Positions 1-12,177 of a DNA stretch of 64,000 nt are shown here, piece after piece. Each line of letters begins with the position of its first letter. Position 1 is the stretch's first letter. The stretch spans positions 126,501 to 190,500 of the forward strand of contig CM044857.1 of NCBI GenBank assembly GCA_024500155.1, written 5' to 3'. The stretch is from Chenopodium formosanum (lineage: Eukaryota > Streptophyta > Magnoliopsida > Caryophyllales > Amaranthaceae). The position numbers were made by a program, and so were the translations under genes. The notes under the pieces were generated by a model, which saw nothing but the letters and a program-made list of their open reading frames with translations, was not told where the DNA came from and did no database searches.

Positions 1-234
1 AACAGTAAGTCTGCTGAATTGGAGTGGACTCCTTGAAATTGTAACAACTATAGCTATGAATGGAAAATGCAACATTTATGGGACAACAAACTTAATTTGT
101 TATCATTGCAATGTTAAGTTGTGCAATTGTTCCAAAAGCTAGCTGAATTAATGTACTTAGTAATTAAAGACAAAAGTTGATACTTAAAATTGTTCATTTA
201 CTAAAACGTAAGCTACAAAGGGTACATAATTGAA

Positions 235-3200
235 CTAAACAATTTTGCTCTTGCCCTTTGCTCCCTTCTTTACTGGTACTGCTGTTGTTGTTGTAGATGC
301 TTGAGATTGCTGAGTGGATGAAGTAGCAGGTTGCTGCTGGTTTCGCTCTTGGGAGAATGACCTATTTGCAATGCTCCATGGCCCTACACCAGCTGCAGTC
401 TGTATGACAATAAGAATACAGACTGAGATAAGCATATTTGACATAAATAAACATGGCAAAACAAGATAGGACTTATAACACAAGCTTACATTATTTGCAG
501 CCCTTTGTGCCTTTTTTTATCCTCTGTTCCTGCAACCAAGGTGTGTTTAGGACAGTTTTGGTTGATGTCTTTGGCTCAGAGGTTGCAACTTCAGGCTTAG
601 GTTCATTCCCACAGGTCTTTGCATAATGACCAAGCTGACCACAGTCTCTGCACCTTTTCTGAAATTTGGGTGGTTTTGGTTGTGGCTCTTTGCTGCTAGA
701 TGCACACTCTCCCTTTTCAAGCTTCCTTTTCTTTGATTTTGGCCTGCCTGGCATTACCCTTATTGGAGGGGGAACTGGTTGTCTAAGGTCCACCCTATCC
801 CAATGCTTGGGTCCTGGCATAGGGTTAATTGCAGCCTCATAGGCTAGAACATAGGTGGCCCTACTTTAGTAAGCATCCACATAGTCATCTGGGTCCACTC
901 TTTTATCTAATATACATGCAAATGCATGTACACATGGGATCCCAGTTAACTGCCAGTGGTAACAAGAGCACTGCCTAAGTCCTAAGTCAACTGTGACTTG
1001 GTCCCCATTCAATTTCACCTCATAGCTGTCCCCCCTTGAATTCTGGACTATGCAATATCTTGCTGCCTTTTCTATCCTACCAAAAACCTTACCCACATAT
1101 GGCATGTTCTTCCCATCTACTTTCTGAACTGCTTCCCATTTCTCACATTTCCTCTTCATCATGTAATTCCTTAACCACTCCATCTGAGTGAGAATGGGTT
1201 TATCCCTTGCATCTTTTATAACAGCATTAAATGTTTCACAAAGATTGTTCAGAAGCATATTGGACTTGCAAAAATCATCAAAGGCATGTCTTGACCAGTG
1301 TTTGGCAGGAATATTTGCTAGGTACTCAAAAGCATCTTCTGATAAGAATTTTATAGACTCCATTGCAACCTCAAAATCAAACTACAATACACAAACAAAC
1401 AACTATAGTTCAAAACTAGACAAACAACACAGAACAACACATAATTGGAAGAGTTTACTAAAGGATCAAGAGACTAACCAAAGTAGTTGCTCTAGCTGCA
1501 TTCCAGAAAAGCTCTTCGAAAGTGGAACCAGTGAACTGGAGCTTAAAGTTAGCCCAGATATGCCTTACACAATATCTCCTTTCAGCTACTGGAACAAGAT
1601 CATCAAAGGCTTCTAGCAGCCCCTACAAATATAAATAATACAGTTAATCACACTCAATGTACCACAAGTGTTATGGACAAAAATAAAAGGTGTAATGCAT
1701 GAGTTGAGTGGAAATAACATCACCTTCTACCTGTCACTCATGAAAGTGAGCCCTAAGCCACCACTGCAATCACCCACATCCTTGTTCAAACATTCTATAA
1801 ACCAGCCCCATGTTTCTTTGTTTTCCACCTCAACTGTTGCCTAAGCAAAGGGAAATATCTGATTATTCCCATCCTTGCCTACAACAACCAGTATCTAACC
1901 TGGGTAGGCCCCTTTTAAATGACAACCATCAAGGCCTATGAGAGGCCTACAGCCTTTGTTAAACCCATTCTTCAAAGCTGCCAGACAGATGTACATCCTC
2001 AAGAAAATAGGGGGTTCTGGTCTGTTTATACCATCAACAACCACATACACCCCACTATTTGGATTATACTTAAGCACAACTTTTCCATAATCCCAAATCC
2101 TTGCATATTGCTCTAAAGCTAAACCATAAATCATCAATTTTGCTCTGGCTCTTACTAACCAAGCCAAAGAGTAACCAATCTGTATTCCTAGCTCCTTTAG
2201 CACCCTTGCTCTGAAAATCTTGATTTTCCATGTAGGATTCCTTTTCCACTCCTCTACATACCTCTCTGCCAGGTACTCAGCTAACATACAAGCATTCATC
2301 CTGCTTCTCATGCACCTATGCTTTAGCCTTAGCTCTCTGATTTGCCAAGCTGAACTGTCATACAACCTCCTTGCTGACACCTTAAACTCACACTTCTTCA
2401 CCTCATCACCACACTTGCATAGAGGCAGTTGGCTTCTATTTGGATTCCATTCATAATTGCACCTCCTCCTACAGAATGTAGTTATCCTCTTCCCTCCATT
2501 ATGCAGGTAGTAGTACTCATACCTGTTCTCTATAGCATGTGTTCTGAGTGCCTTCCTAAGCACAGCACTGCTAATGAACTTCTGCTTGTCTAGGAGAACA
2601 ATTGGCTTTTTGAATTCAGTGTCTTCTCTGAACCAAGGGCTTGAATCTTCTTCCTCATCTGACCCATGTAGAGACTTGAGTTCATCTGAGTCACTGTCCT
2701 CCACCCGCAGCTCAAGATTCTTACACCCAATGTCCTTCACTAGCTGACTTAGCTTCTGATTTGACTGCTCGCTAACATCGACAACCTTGAAGCTATTTTC
2801 CACCACCCCTACTAGACCTCTTCTGGTTTGTATATGCCACTCTTCCTGTTCCTCTTCACTGTCATCCAATTCTTCTTCACCAGCCTTCCACTCAATGTCT
2901 AAATCACTTAACTCAGAAGAAGATGAACCAGACTCTGGTCCACAATCCTCATCCTTGAATAGCCTTTTCTTACACTTTCTCACTGACTTCCTTTTCTTGT
3001 TCACCTTCTCCTGCTCAATCACCTCACCAAAAACACCCTTCCCCTTCTCACTCACACCACTCACAGCCCCCTCCTTCCCAGATTCTTTGACAAACCTAGG
3101 GCTTCTCCTACAAACGGACTGAATAGGTTTTTTAGATTTTTTAGATTTCAGTTTTGCTCTAGGTAAGGTAGTTTTAGGTGGCTCACTCTCAGTACACTTA

Positions 3201-3816
3201 CTCAACCTTGGGCTACTCCTACACACTGGCACAATGCTCAAATCCGGGGTCTGTTTGGTTTTTGTTAGGCCTTTTACTTTTGAGCACTGTTGTGTTTGAG
3301 AGGGGTTGATGTAGGATGGGTTTGAATTAGATGGATTAGATCCATTATCATTTGGACTTGGGTCAGTTGGAATAGAAGGGGCGGGTGTGATCCAGATGCA
3401 GATGGGTTGGATATGGATGGGTTTGACACAGTTATAGCAGGAGGGTGATACCCGTCCCACTCTTCCAACCCCATAGTTTGAAACAGCTCCACATGCCCTT
3501 CACTATGTTTGGACTCTAAGAAGCCTCTAACATTATCATCATTATCAATCCTCCTCTTCCCAGTTGCCCAAGTCTTTCCTTTCTCCTTATACCACAAACT
3601 ATAAATCTGAGGAACCTCCCACCCCGTCACAATAAACCCTTCACTACAAAGATGCCTCAAGTAACTCACACTCCTCACAAAAGACACTGGGACATCATAC
3701 TTCTAAAAAACAAACCCATCTTCATAAACCAAATATGACTTCCCCCTACGATGCTTTTCCACAAACCGTCCAAATAACCTAAGCTTAATGTCAATAGTAT
3801 CATCCTCACCATCCAT
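235..3816 (-). pseudogene. MULE (Mutator-like) transposase, decayed
   Basis: Read on the minus strand from an ATG at 3816 to a stop at 235. Blocks in order: N-terminal MuDR-type region (3687-3274), an acidic/basic linker with a long C-terminal stretch ending in the DGCHLKG block that opens the MULE transposase domain (to 1895), the rest of the catalytic region in broken frames (about 1890-1370), a SWIM zinc finger CxC..CxH (about 970-920, within 1363-866), a CCHC zinc knuckle (CRDCGQLGHYAKTC, about 650-600), and a last exon after an AG acceptor near 403. Lesions: a stop in the N-terminal region (near 3702), a frame change between 3460 and 3274, a stop right after GAYPG (about 1893), a stop between the SWIM and knuckle ORFs (near 863), and a frame slip in an A-run near 515. 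No terminal inverted repeats could be fixed. It probably cannot make transposase. Confidence 0.85.
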
Positions 3817-3845
3817 ATTTTCTACAATTAAAGCAAGTCAAACAT

Positions 3846-3917
3846 TGATCAGTCTATTTTATATATATTTTTATTCCCCGTCCCACGGTCATATTTGTGC
3901 TAATTTGAGCTCTGTCA
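3846..3917. mobile_element. 72-bp internally deleted LTR remnant with 5-bp TSD
   Basis: The first ~67 bp match the start of the solo LTR at 27,694 (same TATATATA tract, CCCCGT, ACGGTCATATTTGTGC, GAGCTCT), and the last bases TGTCA match the LTR 3' terminus. AACAT flanks both sides (3841-3845 and 3918-3922), the 5-bp duplication expected of an LTR element. This looks like a solo LTR that lost about 1.4 kb internally. It lies just upstream of the MULE transposase start codon. Confidence 0.75.
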
Positions 3918-3922
3918 AACAT

Positions 3923-4929
3923 ACAACAAATCAATTTTTAATACACAAAGTAACAATTATAAACAAACACATCATACCACATTACTGTATACCCACACAT
4001 GATTAGTTAATTGCACAATTAGGGAATAACTTAGTCTAAGCGCAGAAATCTAGGGTTTACTAAAACAATAATTTTGTCTAAATTGCCCACATTAACAGTA
4101 TAATATTGCAAATTGACCACAATTGTTGCTTTGTTGGACCACTACAAGTACGAAAAAGGGTTCTTACCTGTCAAATGCTGTCAGGAGAATCTTCAAGCTT
4201 CCACTTCAGCAATGAAGTTGACGCTGCTTCCAGTAGGACCTTCTCCTTCAATCAACTTCTTACACGCACACAAACCCTAAATCTGAGGATAAGTTAGAGA
4301 GAGAATTAGATTGACCAAGTGAAAGAGAGAGAAAGAAAGATTCAAAAAGAAAAAAGGAAAAAAAAAAAGACTTCTACTTGGCCAATTATGGAGGTTGGGA
4401 AGAATTCATGGCAGAAGAGAGAAAGGGAGAAGAGAGTTACGGGGAGAGAGATGGAGTTAGATGGAGGTAGTTAAGTGTGTGGGCCCCACTAACGTTTCTT
4501 TAACAGAAACTGTTAAGTGGTAGTTAATTTAATAGCTAGTGTGTTTGAGTGGTAGTAAAATAAAAAAATAAAAAAAAAAATTAAAAAATTAAAAAAAAAA
4601 TTAAAGAGGTAGTAAATGTGAAGCAAAGTGCTTTACCTGATACCAAATGACAAATTTTTCCTTATGTAATTAGGAATTCAATCTATGGATAAGATCCATA
4701 AGAAGTATATGAAATCTTATAAATAAAAAGATCACAATTTTATTTAAAATCAAAATATTTAATCTCTATACAAGTCAAATTCACAAATGAGAGTTTAATT
4801 TAGTTAAATTATTTTTTAAAAAAAAATTGTTTGATATTAGAGATCTTATCCATAAATCTAAATGAAAAAAATTAATTTACAACTTTAAATCAATTATACA
4901 ATACGTGAATGAGATTGTAAATTAAAATT
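3923..4929. other. MULE 5' flank and AT-rich spacer
   Basis: No gene. Contains A-rich tracts (about 4336-4370 and 4557-4606), GA-rich sequence (4306-4460) and short AT-rich stretches. The MULE terminus probably falls here, but no matching inverted repeat is visible at the left edge of the window. Confidence 0.5.
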
Positions 4930-5645
4930 AATTTATGACGATTTGTTGGGCAATATGGAATGCTAGGAACAAATGGATCTTCGAGGGGGAAGTGAGCAAC
5001 CCGCAGGGTTCGATGGAGTATGTCTCTAAGCTTATGAGGGAGCTAAAAGGGGAAGAAGAGGCTGCGGGTAAGGTGGGCAGGGGACTGACTGTGTGCTGGA
5101 AACTGCCTTTTGCTAAAGGTTGGGTGAAGTTAAATGTGGATGGGGGTGTTTGCGAGGGGTTGGGGTCTTGCGCTGGAGTGGTGGTTCGTGACTGCAAGAG
5201 TGAAGTGCAGATGGCTGCTGTTCGCATGTCTGAAGACAGATGGCAGCCCAAGATAGCTGAAGCAAAGGCCCTAATGTTTGGGCTACAAGCTGCGGTGAGC
5301 TCCGGGTTTCGAAGGGTTGTGGTGGAGAGTGATTGTCTTGGTCTTATAAATGCAATTTCATCACAAGAAGCTGGAAGAAATGAGTTTCATATAGTTTTAG
5401 ACGATATTCGTCATGTTAGTAATGCTTTAGAGTTAGTGTCCTGGTCTTTTGTTCGTAGGGAGAGAAATAAAGTAGCTCATGCGCTTGCCCATTGCATGCC
5501 ATGGAGTGTAGGTAGTAGTCTTTGGATGTCGATTTCCCGTCTTGTGTTGCTCGTTGTTTGAAACTTGATCTCTCTATGAATGGAAATTAGTGCTCTCTTA
5601 GAGCATTTCTCCTTAAAAATAAAATAAAATAAAATAAAATAAATA
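4930..5645 (+). mobile_element. 5'-truncated LINE, 3' end with A-rich tail
   Basis: Consists of the RNase H ORF, a short 3' UTR and an (AAAAT)n tail. This is the standard outcome of incomplete target-primed reverse transcription. No convincing target-site duplication was found, so the 5' limit is approximate. Confidence 0.65.
4935..5561 (+). CDS. LINE-derived RNase H domain protein (208 codons)
   Basis: Uninterrupted 208-codon ORF. It opens with CWAIWNARNKWIFEG, the usual stretch between the zf-RVT region and RNase H of plant LINE ORF2. It then carries an RVT_3-type RNase H: WVKLNVDGG (first acidic residue) near residue 60, AEAKALMFG (Glu) near 111, VVESDC (Asp) near 131 and a C-terminal HALAH region. 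The upstream reverse transcriptase is absent, and an AAAAT-rich tail follows at 5615-5645. The simplest reading is a 5'-truncated LINE insertion rather than a host gene, although the reading frame is intact. Confidence 0.75.
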   Translation: MTICWAIWNARNKWIFEGEVSNPQGSMEYVSKLMRELKGEEEAAGKVGRGLTVCWKLPFAKGWVKLNVDGGVCEGLGSCAGVVVRDCKSEVQMAAVRMSEDRWQPKIAEAKALMFGLQAAVSSGFRRVVVESDCLGLINAISSQEAGRNEFHIVLDDIRHVSNALELVSWSFVRRERNKVAHALAHCMPWSVGSSLWMSISRLVLLVV

Positions 5646-7143
5646 TAAGAAAATGGTTTTTGTAGTTAAATAACCAATGTGATTTTAGTTTTTCAAAAAA
5701 TACATAATAATCCAGATATTGTGATAACCAAAACATGGGATTACATCTAGTATTAAATAAGTTAATCTATTAGTGATTTATTATTATGTTAAATATTTTA
5801 TGCTTACTTGTTGTCACCTTATGTTAGTAGTTTATAAATACATGATCTATATTTTCATATCAGCCTAATAAAATACTTATGTATATATCATTACTCAGAT
5901 AAATTCAACAGATTTTATTCCATTGTTTATTTTTAAAATTCCACTACTGTTCTTTTATTTGTAACGTGATCGATTTTCATGTTCGTTAATACATAACTTC
6001 AACGGCTAATATCTTCAAGTATAGATTTTTAAAAAATATTAAAATTAAATTTTAATAAATCTTCCTCGTTCTTTTTTACTTGACGTGTTTCGTTTATTAC
6101 GCTGGCCAATGTAGAGCCTTACTTAACTAGTACTCTCTCCGTCTCTTAATTAGATGCCTACTTATATTTTGGGGGTTTTAAAATTAGATGCCTATTTCTA
6201 TTTTAAGAATGTACTTTTTGACAATATTCCTGATGAGTTGTCATCAAGATTACCTACATAAAAATGAATAACTTGTAAAACTTTAGTACGGAGTTTATTT
6301 ATTGTCAAACCTTTCGATTGCTTTCAATAAATAGATCTCATCCTTGTGATGATGATTTTTCCCTTGAGTTTATTTTCTTTTTGTGTTTGTTTGGTGAAAA
6401 TTGAAGATATAGGGTTTCATAATCTCCACAAGAATCCGGAAGACCACATGAGTATTTTCACTCAAACGACTACGCATTAGTGGATTTGAACTCACGTATT
6501 GTATTGCTTTATATTTTTTATTAACACGATTGTTAATCAAATCTATGATGTATTTAATTTTAAGGTGGGTATTTATGTTGGAATTCTTGATCTTTTGGGA
6601 ATTATATGTAAGTTTCGTTTGAGTATATTTTATTAATAAAATCCCTTTTCTTCTTTGTTAAAAAAAAAAAAAAAAAACCTACATACATGAGTAATTTTGT
6701 TTAAGGTGGGATGTTGGTTTGAGACTTTGAGAGTTAGGAATTAAACAGGTCTCCAAAATTGCTAAAAAATAATCAAGATTTAATGGAGATAAATCAGAAA
6801 TCCTAATTAGAGTAATAGGATAGACAAACAAAAAGATTATGGGCCTATCACATCACGTCTCCCCCAATTAAAATTCAGATCTTCTTCCCATCTTCCTTCA
6901 ACCCAAAGTGAAATTTACAAATATTTTAAAAAAAAAAAAGTTTTACTTTGATAAAATACTTTCCTGTATAAATAAATAACAATCAAATAAAGAAGAAGAA
7001 AGAGAAGTCTGCCATCATCACTATCTTTGTCTCTGCACTTTCGTCGGTGATTCACTTTGCAATTCTGGGCTGCTGTTGCTGTTGCTGCTGTTGATAGCCC
7101 AGAATAGATTGATTGTTTTAGATCTGCTTTGGTGGGTCTTTCA
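5646..7143. other. Intergenic region and URGT-like leader
   Basis: AT-rich, without a supported gene. A MITE-like block with a CTCTCCGTCTC end starts near 6133, and an ACGGAG motif lies near 6290. A 19-A run is at 6660-6678. The last ~200 bp before 7144 are probably the 5' UTR of the transporter gene and include a GCTGTT-rich stretch (7069-7093). Confidence 0.4.
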
Positions 7144-7272
7144 ATGGAGTCGGAGAAGAAAGCGCCTGCTGTTTCAGATATGGGCGCCTGGGCTATGAAC
7201 ATCATCAGCTCCGTCGGTCTTATTATGGCCAACAAGCAACTCATGTCTTCTTCTGGCTATGCCTTCAGCTTC

Positions 7273-7356
<84 letters not shown>

Positions 7357-10300
7357 GAATTAATAGTGGCGTTGATAGTGTAATTTGAATGAGTAATGTG
7401 ACAATTGTATATCGAGTTATTGTTATTGGATCTGCTTTATCTGACCTGAATTGTTTTTTTTATTCAACCCTTTAAGTTTTTTCATAATGTAGTATTATTT
7501 GTTTTGAAATCTATGTATTGAATGGATTGATCCATATTTGGGGGTTGAGTTATAACTGTGAAATTGCTTGGATTTTGTGATGTTTCACAGCTACAACCTT
7601 GACTGGTTTTCACTTCACTGTGACTGCCCTGGTTGGTCTGGTATCGAATGCGACCGGGTATTCTGTGTCCAAGCATGTTCCTGCTTGGGAGCTCCTTTGG
7701 TTTTCCGTCGTTGCCAATATGTCTATCACTGGGATGAACCTTAGTCTTATGCTTAATTCTGTCGGTTTTTATCAGGTTTGTGTTTTTCCACTATTACTAG
7801 CTTGCCTGTTAATTTCTTTGCATTTATCTTCTCAATGTCTGTGTGTATTGGTCAATGTATATTACTATCTTTGTCAAGTGTTTGATACTAAGGTGATCTT
7901 TGATCTCTATTACATAAGGAGCAGTGATTAATATCATCGAAACTTTGTTACATTTAAGGTAAGAAATTGAGAAGATGATGTAGTCAAGGATTTCAAGAAA
8001 CTTATCGTTATTAAAAGATATTGATCTAGTAATACTTTCCTGTTCTGAAGATATTTGTTGTACAAGAGCAATGGTACTCCCGCCTTGGGTATTTGTTTCA
8101 CGCTTGGGTATGCTCCCAAGTGTTAGCCATGATTATTCAATGAAGATCTTCTATAAATCCACATTGAAAAGAAATAGAAGACTCCAAGTAACCTAGTGTC
8201 TACACCTTAAAGTAGGCAGGGTGGTTGTACTATAAATTGAAAATTAAAAGTTGAGGTGACGAGCATTCCAGAAAGGGGAGGGGGGAATGGGGATAGGGGA
8301 TAGAACTGATAGCTTTTTCTTGTATGTAGTAGTAGTTATTCTGGTTGGTTTTGTTGTTGCCTATACCGTACTTGTATGCTTCTATGAGGTATTCACAATT
8401 CTTGCAGCTGGTGGATTTTTGGAAGAGAAAGCATTGCTTATCAAATTGATTGTTAACAATAAAGATTCCTAGGCACTCAACTAGATCTCCAAAATCTGCT
8501 GGAATAAACACATGTATACTAATTATATATAGACCATGTATACTTAGGTGTATGATAATCACCTGTTTAAACTTCTAATTTACATGAGTTGGAGAGAATG
8601 AGAGATATCCTCACAAGTCATAATGCTGTGTGATTGTCACTGTTTTGTTCAAAAGTTCTCTAATTTACTTTTTCCAGTGTGATTTATAGTGCTTCTAATT
8701 TCCCAAGTGTTTGCTCATTGAGTGCCTATGTTGTTACAGATTTCAAAGTTGAGTATGATTCCTGTGGTTTGCGTTTTGGAATGGATCCTTCACAGCAAGC
8801 ACTACTCAAAGGAAGTCAAGATGTCTGTTGTCTTTGTGGTTATTGGTGTGGGTATTTGCACTGTAACTGATGTCAAAGTCAATGCCAAAGGTTTTATATG
8901 TGCTACCGTGGCAGTGTTGTCAACGTCATTGCAACAAATTGTGAGTATACATTTTCTATACTTTGTTTTATTCTGTCCACTAGTAGGCGTTTAAATGCGG
9001 CCATATCTTCCTATCTATCTATTGTTTATGCAGTTATTTGTATTGGATTATTACTGTTACCCACATTTCCCATAAGCAGTAGGAGAGTCAGCCCTAATTC
9101 ATTGTCCATCCCTCTCTCACCGGCTGTAAATACATATGCTATATAAGTTGCTAAAAATGTGTCGTCTAATGTGTGTGTGTGTGCGTATATATATATATAT
9201 ATATATAGCTGTATCCTTCTAATCGCATGTGTAATTGCTTTTTTTTTTTTTGGGTTGGATTCTTCTCCATGTTAAATTGCTAACATGCTCTTTAGGGTAG
9301 GAAAATCTTGGTCTCACAGCTCTCACCGGGGGGTGGAGGGTGTGGGATGGAGTGTTAAATTGCTAAAAATGACATAAAAACTCTTACATTTGACGTTTAC
9401 TTGGATGGAGAGAGACCAAAGTTGACTTAGGATGATAGATGTTAGGAATGATATGAAAAGGTTGGGTTACAAGAGCAGATAGCACTTGCTAGGAGGGCAT
9501 GGAGAGGATTTTGGTTGAGAATGCTGGAGATATAAATTTTAGTTTATGTAGTCTACTCCATTATTGAGATTAAGGCTCTTATAATATTGCTGTGCAATTG
9601 GCATTTACTAAATATCCTACAATATGTAAGAAAAGGTTGCATAAATTTAATATTGCAAGCATCTCAAATGCCATGAATCTTACATTTAATTTCATCCTTT
9701 AGTTCTATATTACATGTCTAAACTACACAAGTGCACTTTTGACTGATAAAATCTAAGAAATATCATACATTATTATCTTTTCAATATTTATTATAATTAC
9801 TTCACAAAATATGGGCCTTTAACAATATTGTGCTGTTTATAGTAGTTAGTAAGAAAGGTTCGGTTATTTGTTGTAAGGCAACTACACCGACTAGTATGGA
9901 TTAGTGTATACAAATGCACAAATGTTCCGTCATTTCTGTAATTATCTCAAAAGAAATTGTATACCCAGCTGTGGTATACCAATTGAGTATGAGGGTTCGA
10001 TTCCTTCAATTTTTTTATGGGCTCATTAAAACACATATTCTACTACAATAATTTGTCTTTACATGCAAAGATCTGCACTTAATGTCTATCTATCTGGAGT
10101 CTGGACCTCTAAGAAAGACAGTCAGTGTTGAATGTTTGCGTAAGATTTTTCCAGTAGGTATGTCTTTCATTGTGGACTTTTTTAGGACTCCGAGATACAT
10201 TGTTAACCAAATTTTTCGTTCAAAATATGCCGGGAAAGATAAAATCTAACATGCAGGATGATGAATACCAAATAATTAATTTTATCTTCAAGGTCTTTGA

Positions 10301-11226
10301 GTAGGAACTAGGAAGTTGCATTAGTATTCTTTGTCTACTTTAGTGGAATCAGATTGGATGACATGACAGCATTGAGTAACTGTTTCGTGACAATTGGTGA
10401 CCTCAATCACTCAATGCCAATGTAGCAATAGATGGCTTGGGTGTTTGGTTTTTAAATTAGTTTTTGATTTAATCTTTTTAATATTTACACAACCTTTCAG
10501 ATCTAGGAAGCAAAGTTGGAAGCTGCAAGTTTGCGATTTTGACTATGCTTATAACCTTTTGCATTGGCATATATTTCTGTTTGTGTTGCAGTCAATAGGT
10601 TCTTTGCAGAAGAAATATTCTATTGGATCTTTTGAGTTGCTGAGCAAAACTGCGCCTTTCCAAGCTATTTCTCTTATAGTGCTTGGTCCATTTATTGATT
10701 ACTATCTGAATGGAACATTCCTAATGACATACAAGATGTCTACTGGTGCCCTTGTAAGTACATACTGATCCCTGTTTTGAGGAGCACATTCCAAGCACTT
10801 AAGATTATTTGGTACTGTATTACAATTTGATGCTTATATTTCCTTTTCTTGCCAAATGTACTGCAGCTGTTCATTCTTCTTTCATGCTCTTTGGCGGTGT
10901 TCTGCAATGTTAGTCAGTACCTCTGTATTGGACGCTTCTCAGCCGTTTCATTCCAGGTTCTTGGTCACATGAAAACGGTGTGCGTCTTGACATTGGGCTG
11001 GCTGCTTTTTGATTCAGAGATGACTTTGAAGAACATCATGGGCATGGCAATAGCTGTTATGGGTATGGTTGTTTACAGTTGGGCTGTGGAACTTGAAAAG
11101 CAGGCTGCTGCAAAGGCACCCCACCATGCCAAAAACAGTTTGACAGAAGAAGAAATTAGATTATTGAAGGGTGACTTGAATGTTGCCCCTGTGAAGGATA
11201 TTGAGCGCGGAGAAACAAAAGCGTAA
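7144..11226 (+). CDS. URGT: UDP-rhamnose/UDP-galactose transporter-like nucleotide-sugar transporter
   Basis: Five exons: 7144-7273, 7591-7775, 8740-8940, 10592-10753, 10867-11226. They join in frame to 345 codons, all with GT-AG introns. The product is a multi-pass Golgi membrane protein of the TPT/NST-KT drug/metabolite transporter family. The start MESEKKAPAVSDMGAWAMN, the block HVPAWELLWFS, SKLSMIPVVCVLEWILHSK, TDVKVNAKG, SIGSLQKKYS and GHMKTVCVLTLGWLLFDSE match the Arabidopsis URGT group closely, which exchanges UDP-Rha/UDP-Gal for UMP to supply pectin and other wall polymers. The length is normal for the family. ATG 7144 is chosen over an upstream in-frame codon at 7129 because family proteins begin here. 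The C-terminal tail is hydrophilic (KQAAAKAPHHAKN). No lesions seen; exact substrate preference is inferred. Confidence 0.93.
7274..7352. repeat. (CT)n(TA)n microsatellite at URGT-like intron 1 donor
   Basis: A CT run followed by a TA run starts within four bases of the exon 1 splice donor. It is perfect enough to be length-polymorphic. Confidence 0.9.
8941..10591 (+). other. Long intron 3 of the URGT-like gene
   Basis: 1,651 bp with a small TA repeat (9185-9208) and a T-run (9240-9251). The stretch 9395-9590 looks repeat-derived but cannot be assigned to a family. No ORF of interest. Confidence 0.5.
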
Positions 11227-12090
11227 GTATGATACTCTAGAAAGCAAGAATTGACAACTGTTTTTGGTTCAATTAGATTAAGGCATTCTTGTAGGCTTTA
11301 TCAGCAACAAAAGTACCACGTCTCGCCTACATACATCAATGGCATGAGTTTCTACCAGATTTAGCCTGTAATTTTTTTGTTTCTTACCATATTTATTAAT
11401 TAATTGTTTCTAAGATGTGGCATAATTTAAGTGTAACTTGTTTATAGACAACAGTTAATACCATTGTCATGACTCATGACTCATGAGAGTGCCAAGCCTA
11501 GGCTATTCTTGTTCTCTCCTCTCTATCTGTTATCTGCTACTTAGTTTTCATGTTTTGGGTACTCTAGTAGCTTGTCTCCCATGATCTGATTTTGCCTATC
11601 GTTGGAAGGATGAATAATGTGGGGCACATACACTATAATACTATATACTCCGTATTGTTTTTTCTTTAATGAAACTATTTTAAGGATGGAGATATGATCA
11701 AAAGTTACCAGTTAAATGAGGATGTACAAATGGGACCAATTTGATATGTTAACAAATTTACTTTTTCATCGATAATTAATTGAGCTAAGTTTTTAGTTTA
11801 TAAATTTGAACTTCATTCTATACAATAAAATAATTTATATTTAGCTATTTTCGTCTATTTTGCCTTATGCAGGCTTGGAAAAGAGGTTAATATTTCAATT
11901 ACAATCAGACGGGAATCATTTTTACGACATGTACAATAGATCGATAGACCCTCTTGTTGAAGAAAAAGCTACAAAATACAATGATATAACAGAGAATATA
12001 TAAAATGTTTGATATGAAACGATAATCGTAGCTTTGTTGAAGGAAAGTTTTTATTTCGAGTATATATGTTAGATTTAATTTGATTCAATC

Positions 12091-12177
<87 letters not shown>

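Noticed and set aside
3837..3922. 9-bp direct repeat GTCAAACAT as a MULE-type target duplication
   Set aside because: The right-hand GTCA is explained by the LTR terminus (TGTCA), leaving AACAT as a 5-bp LTR-type duplication; the extra left-hand match is probably chance.
8287..8472. Hydrophobic ORF in intron 2 of the transporter gene
   Set aside because: T-rich intron sequence read as hydrophobic residues; no splice or family support.
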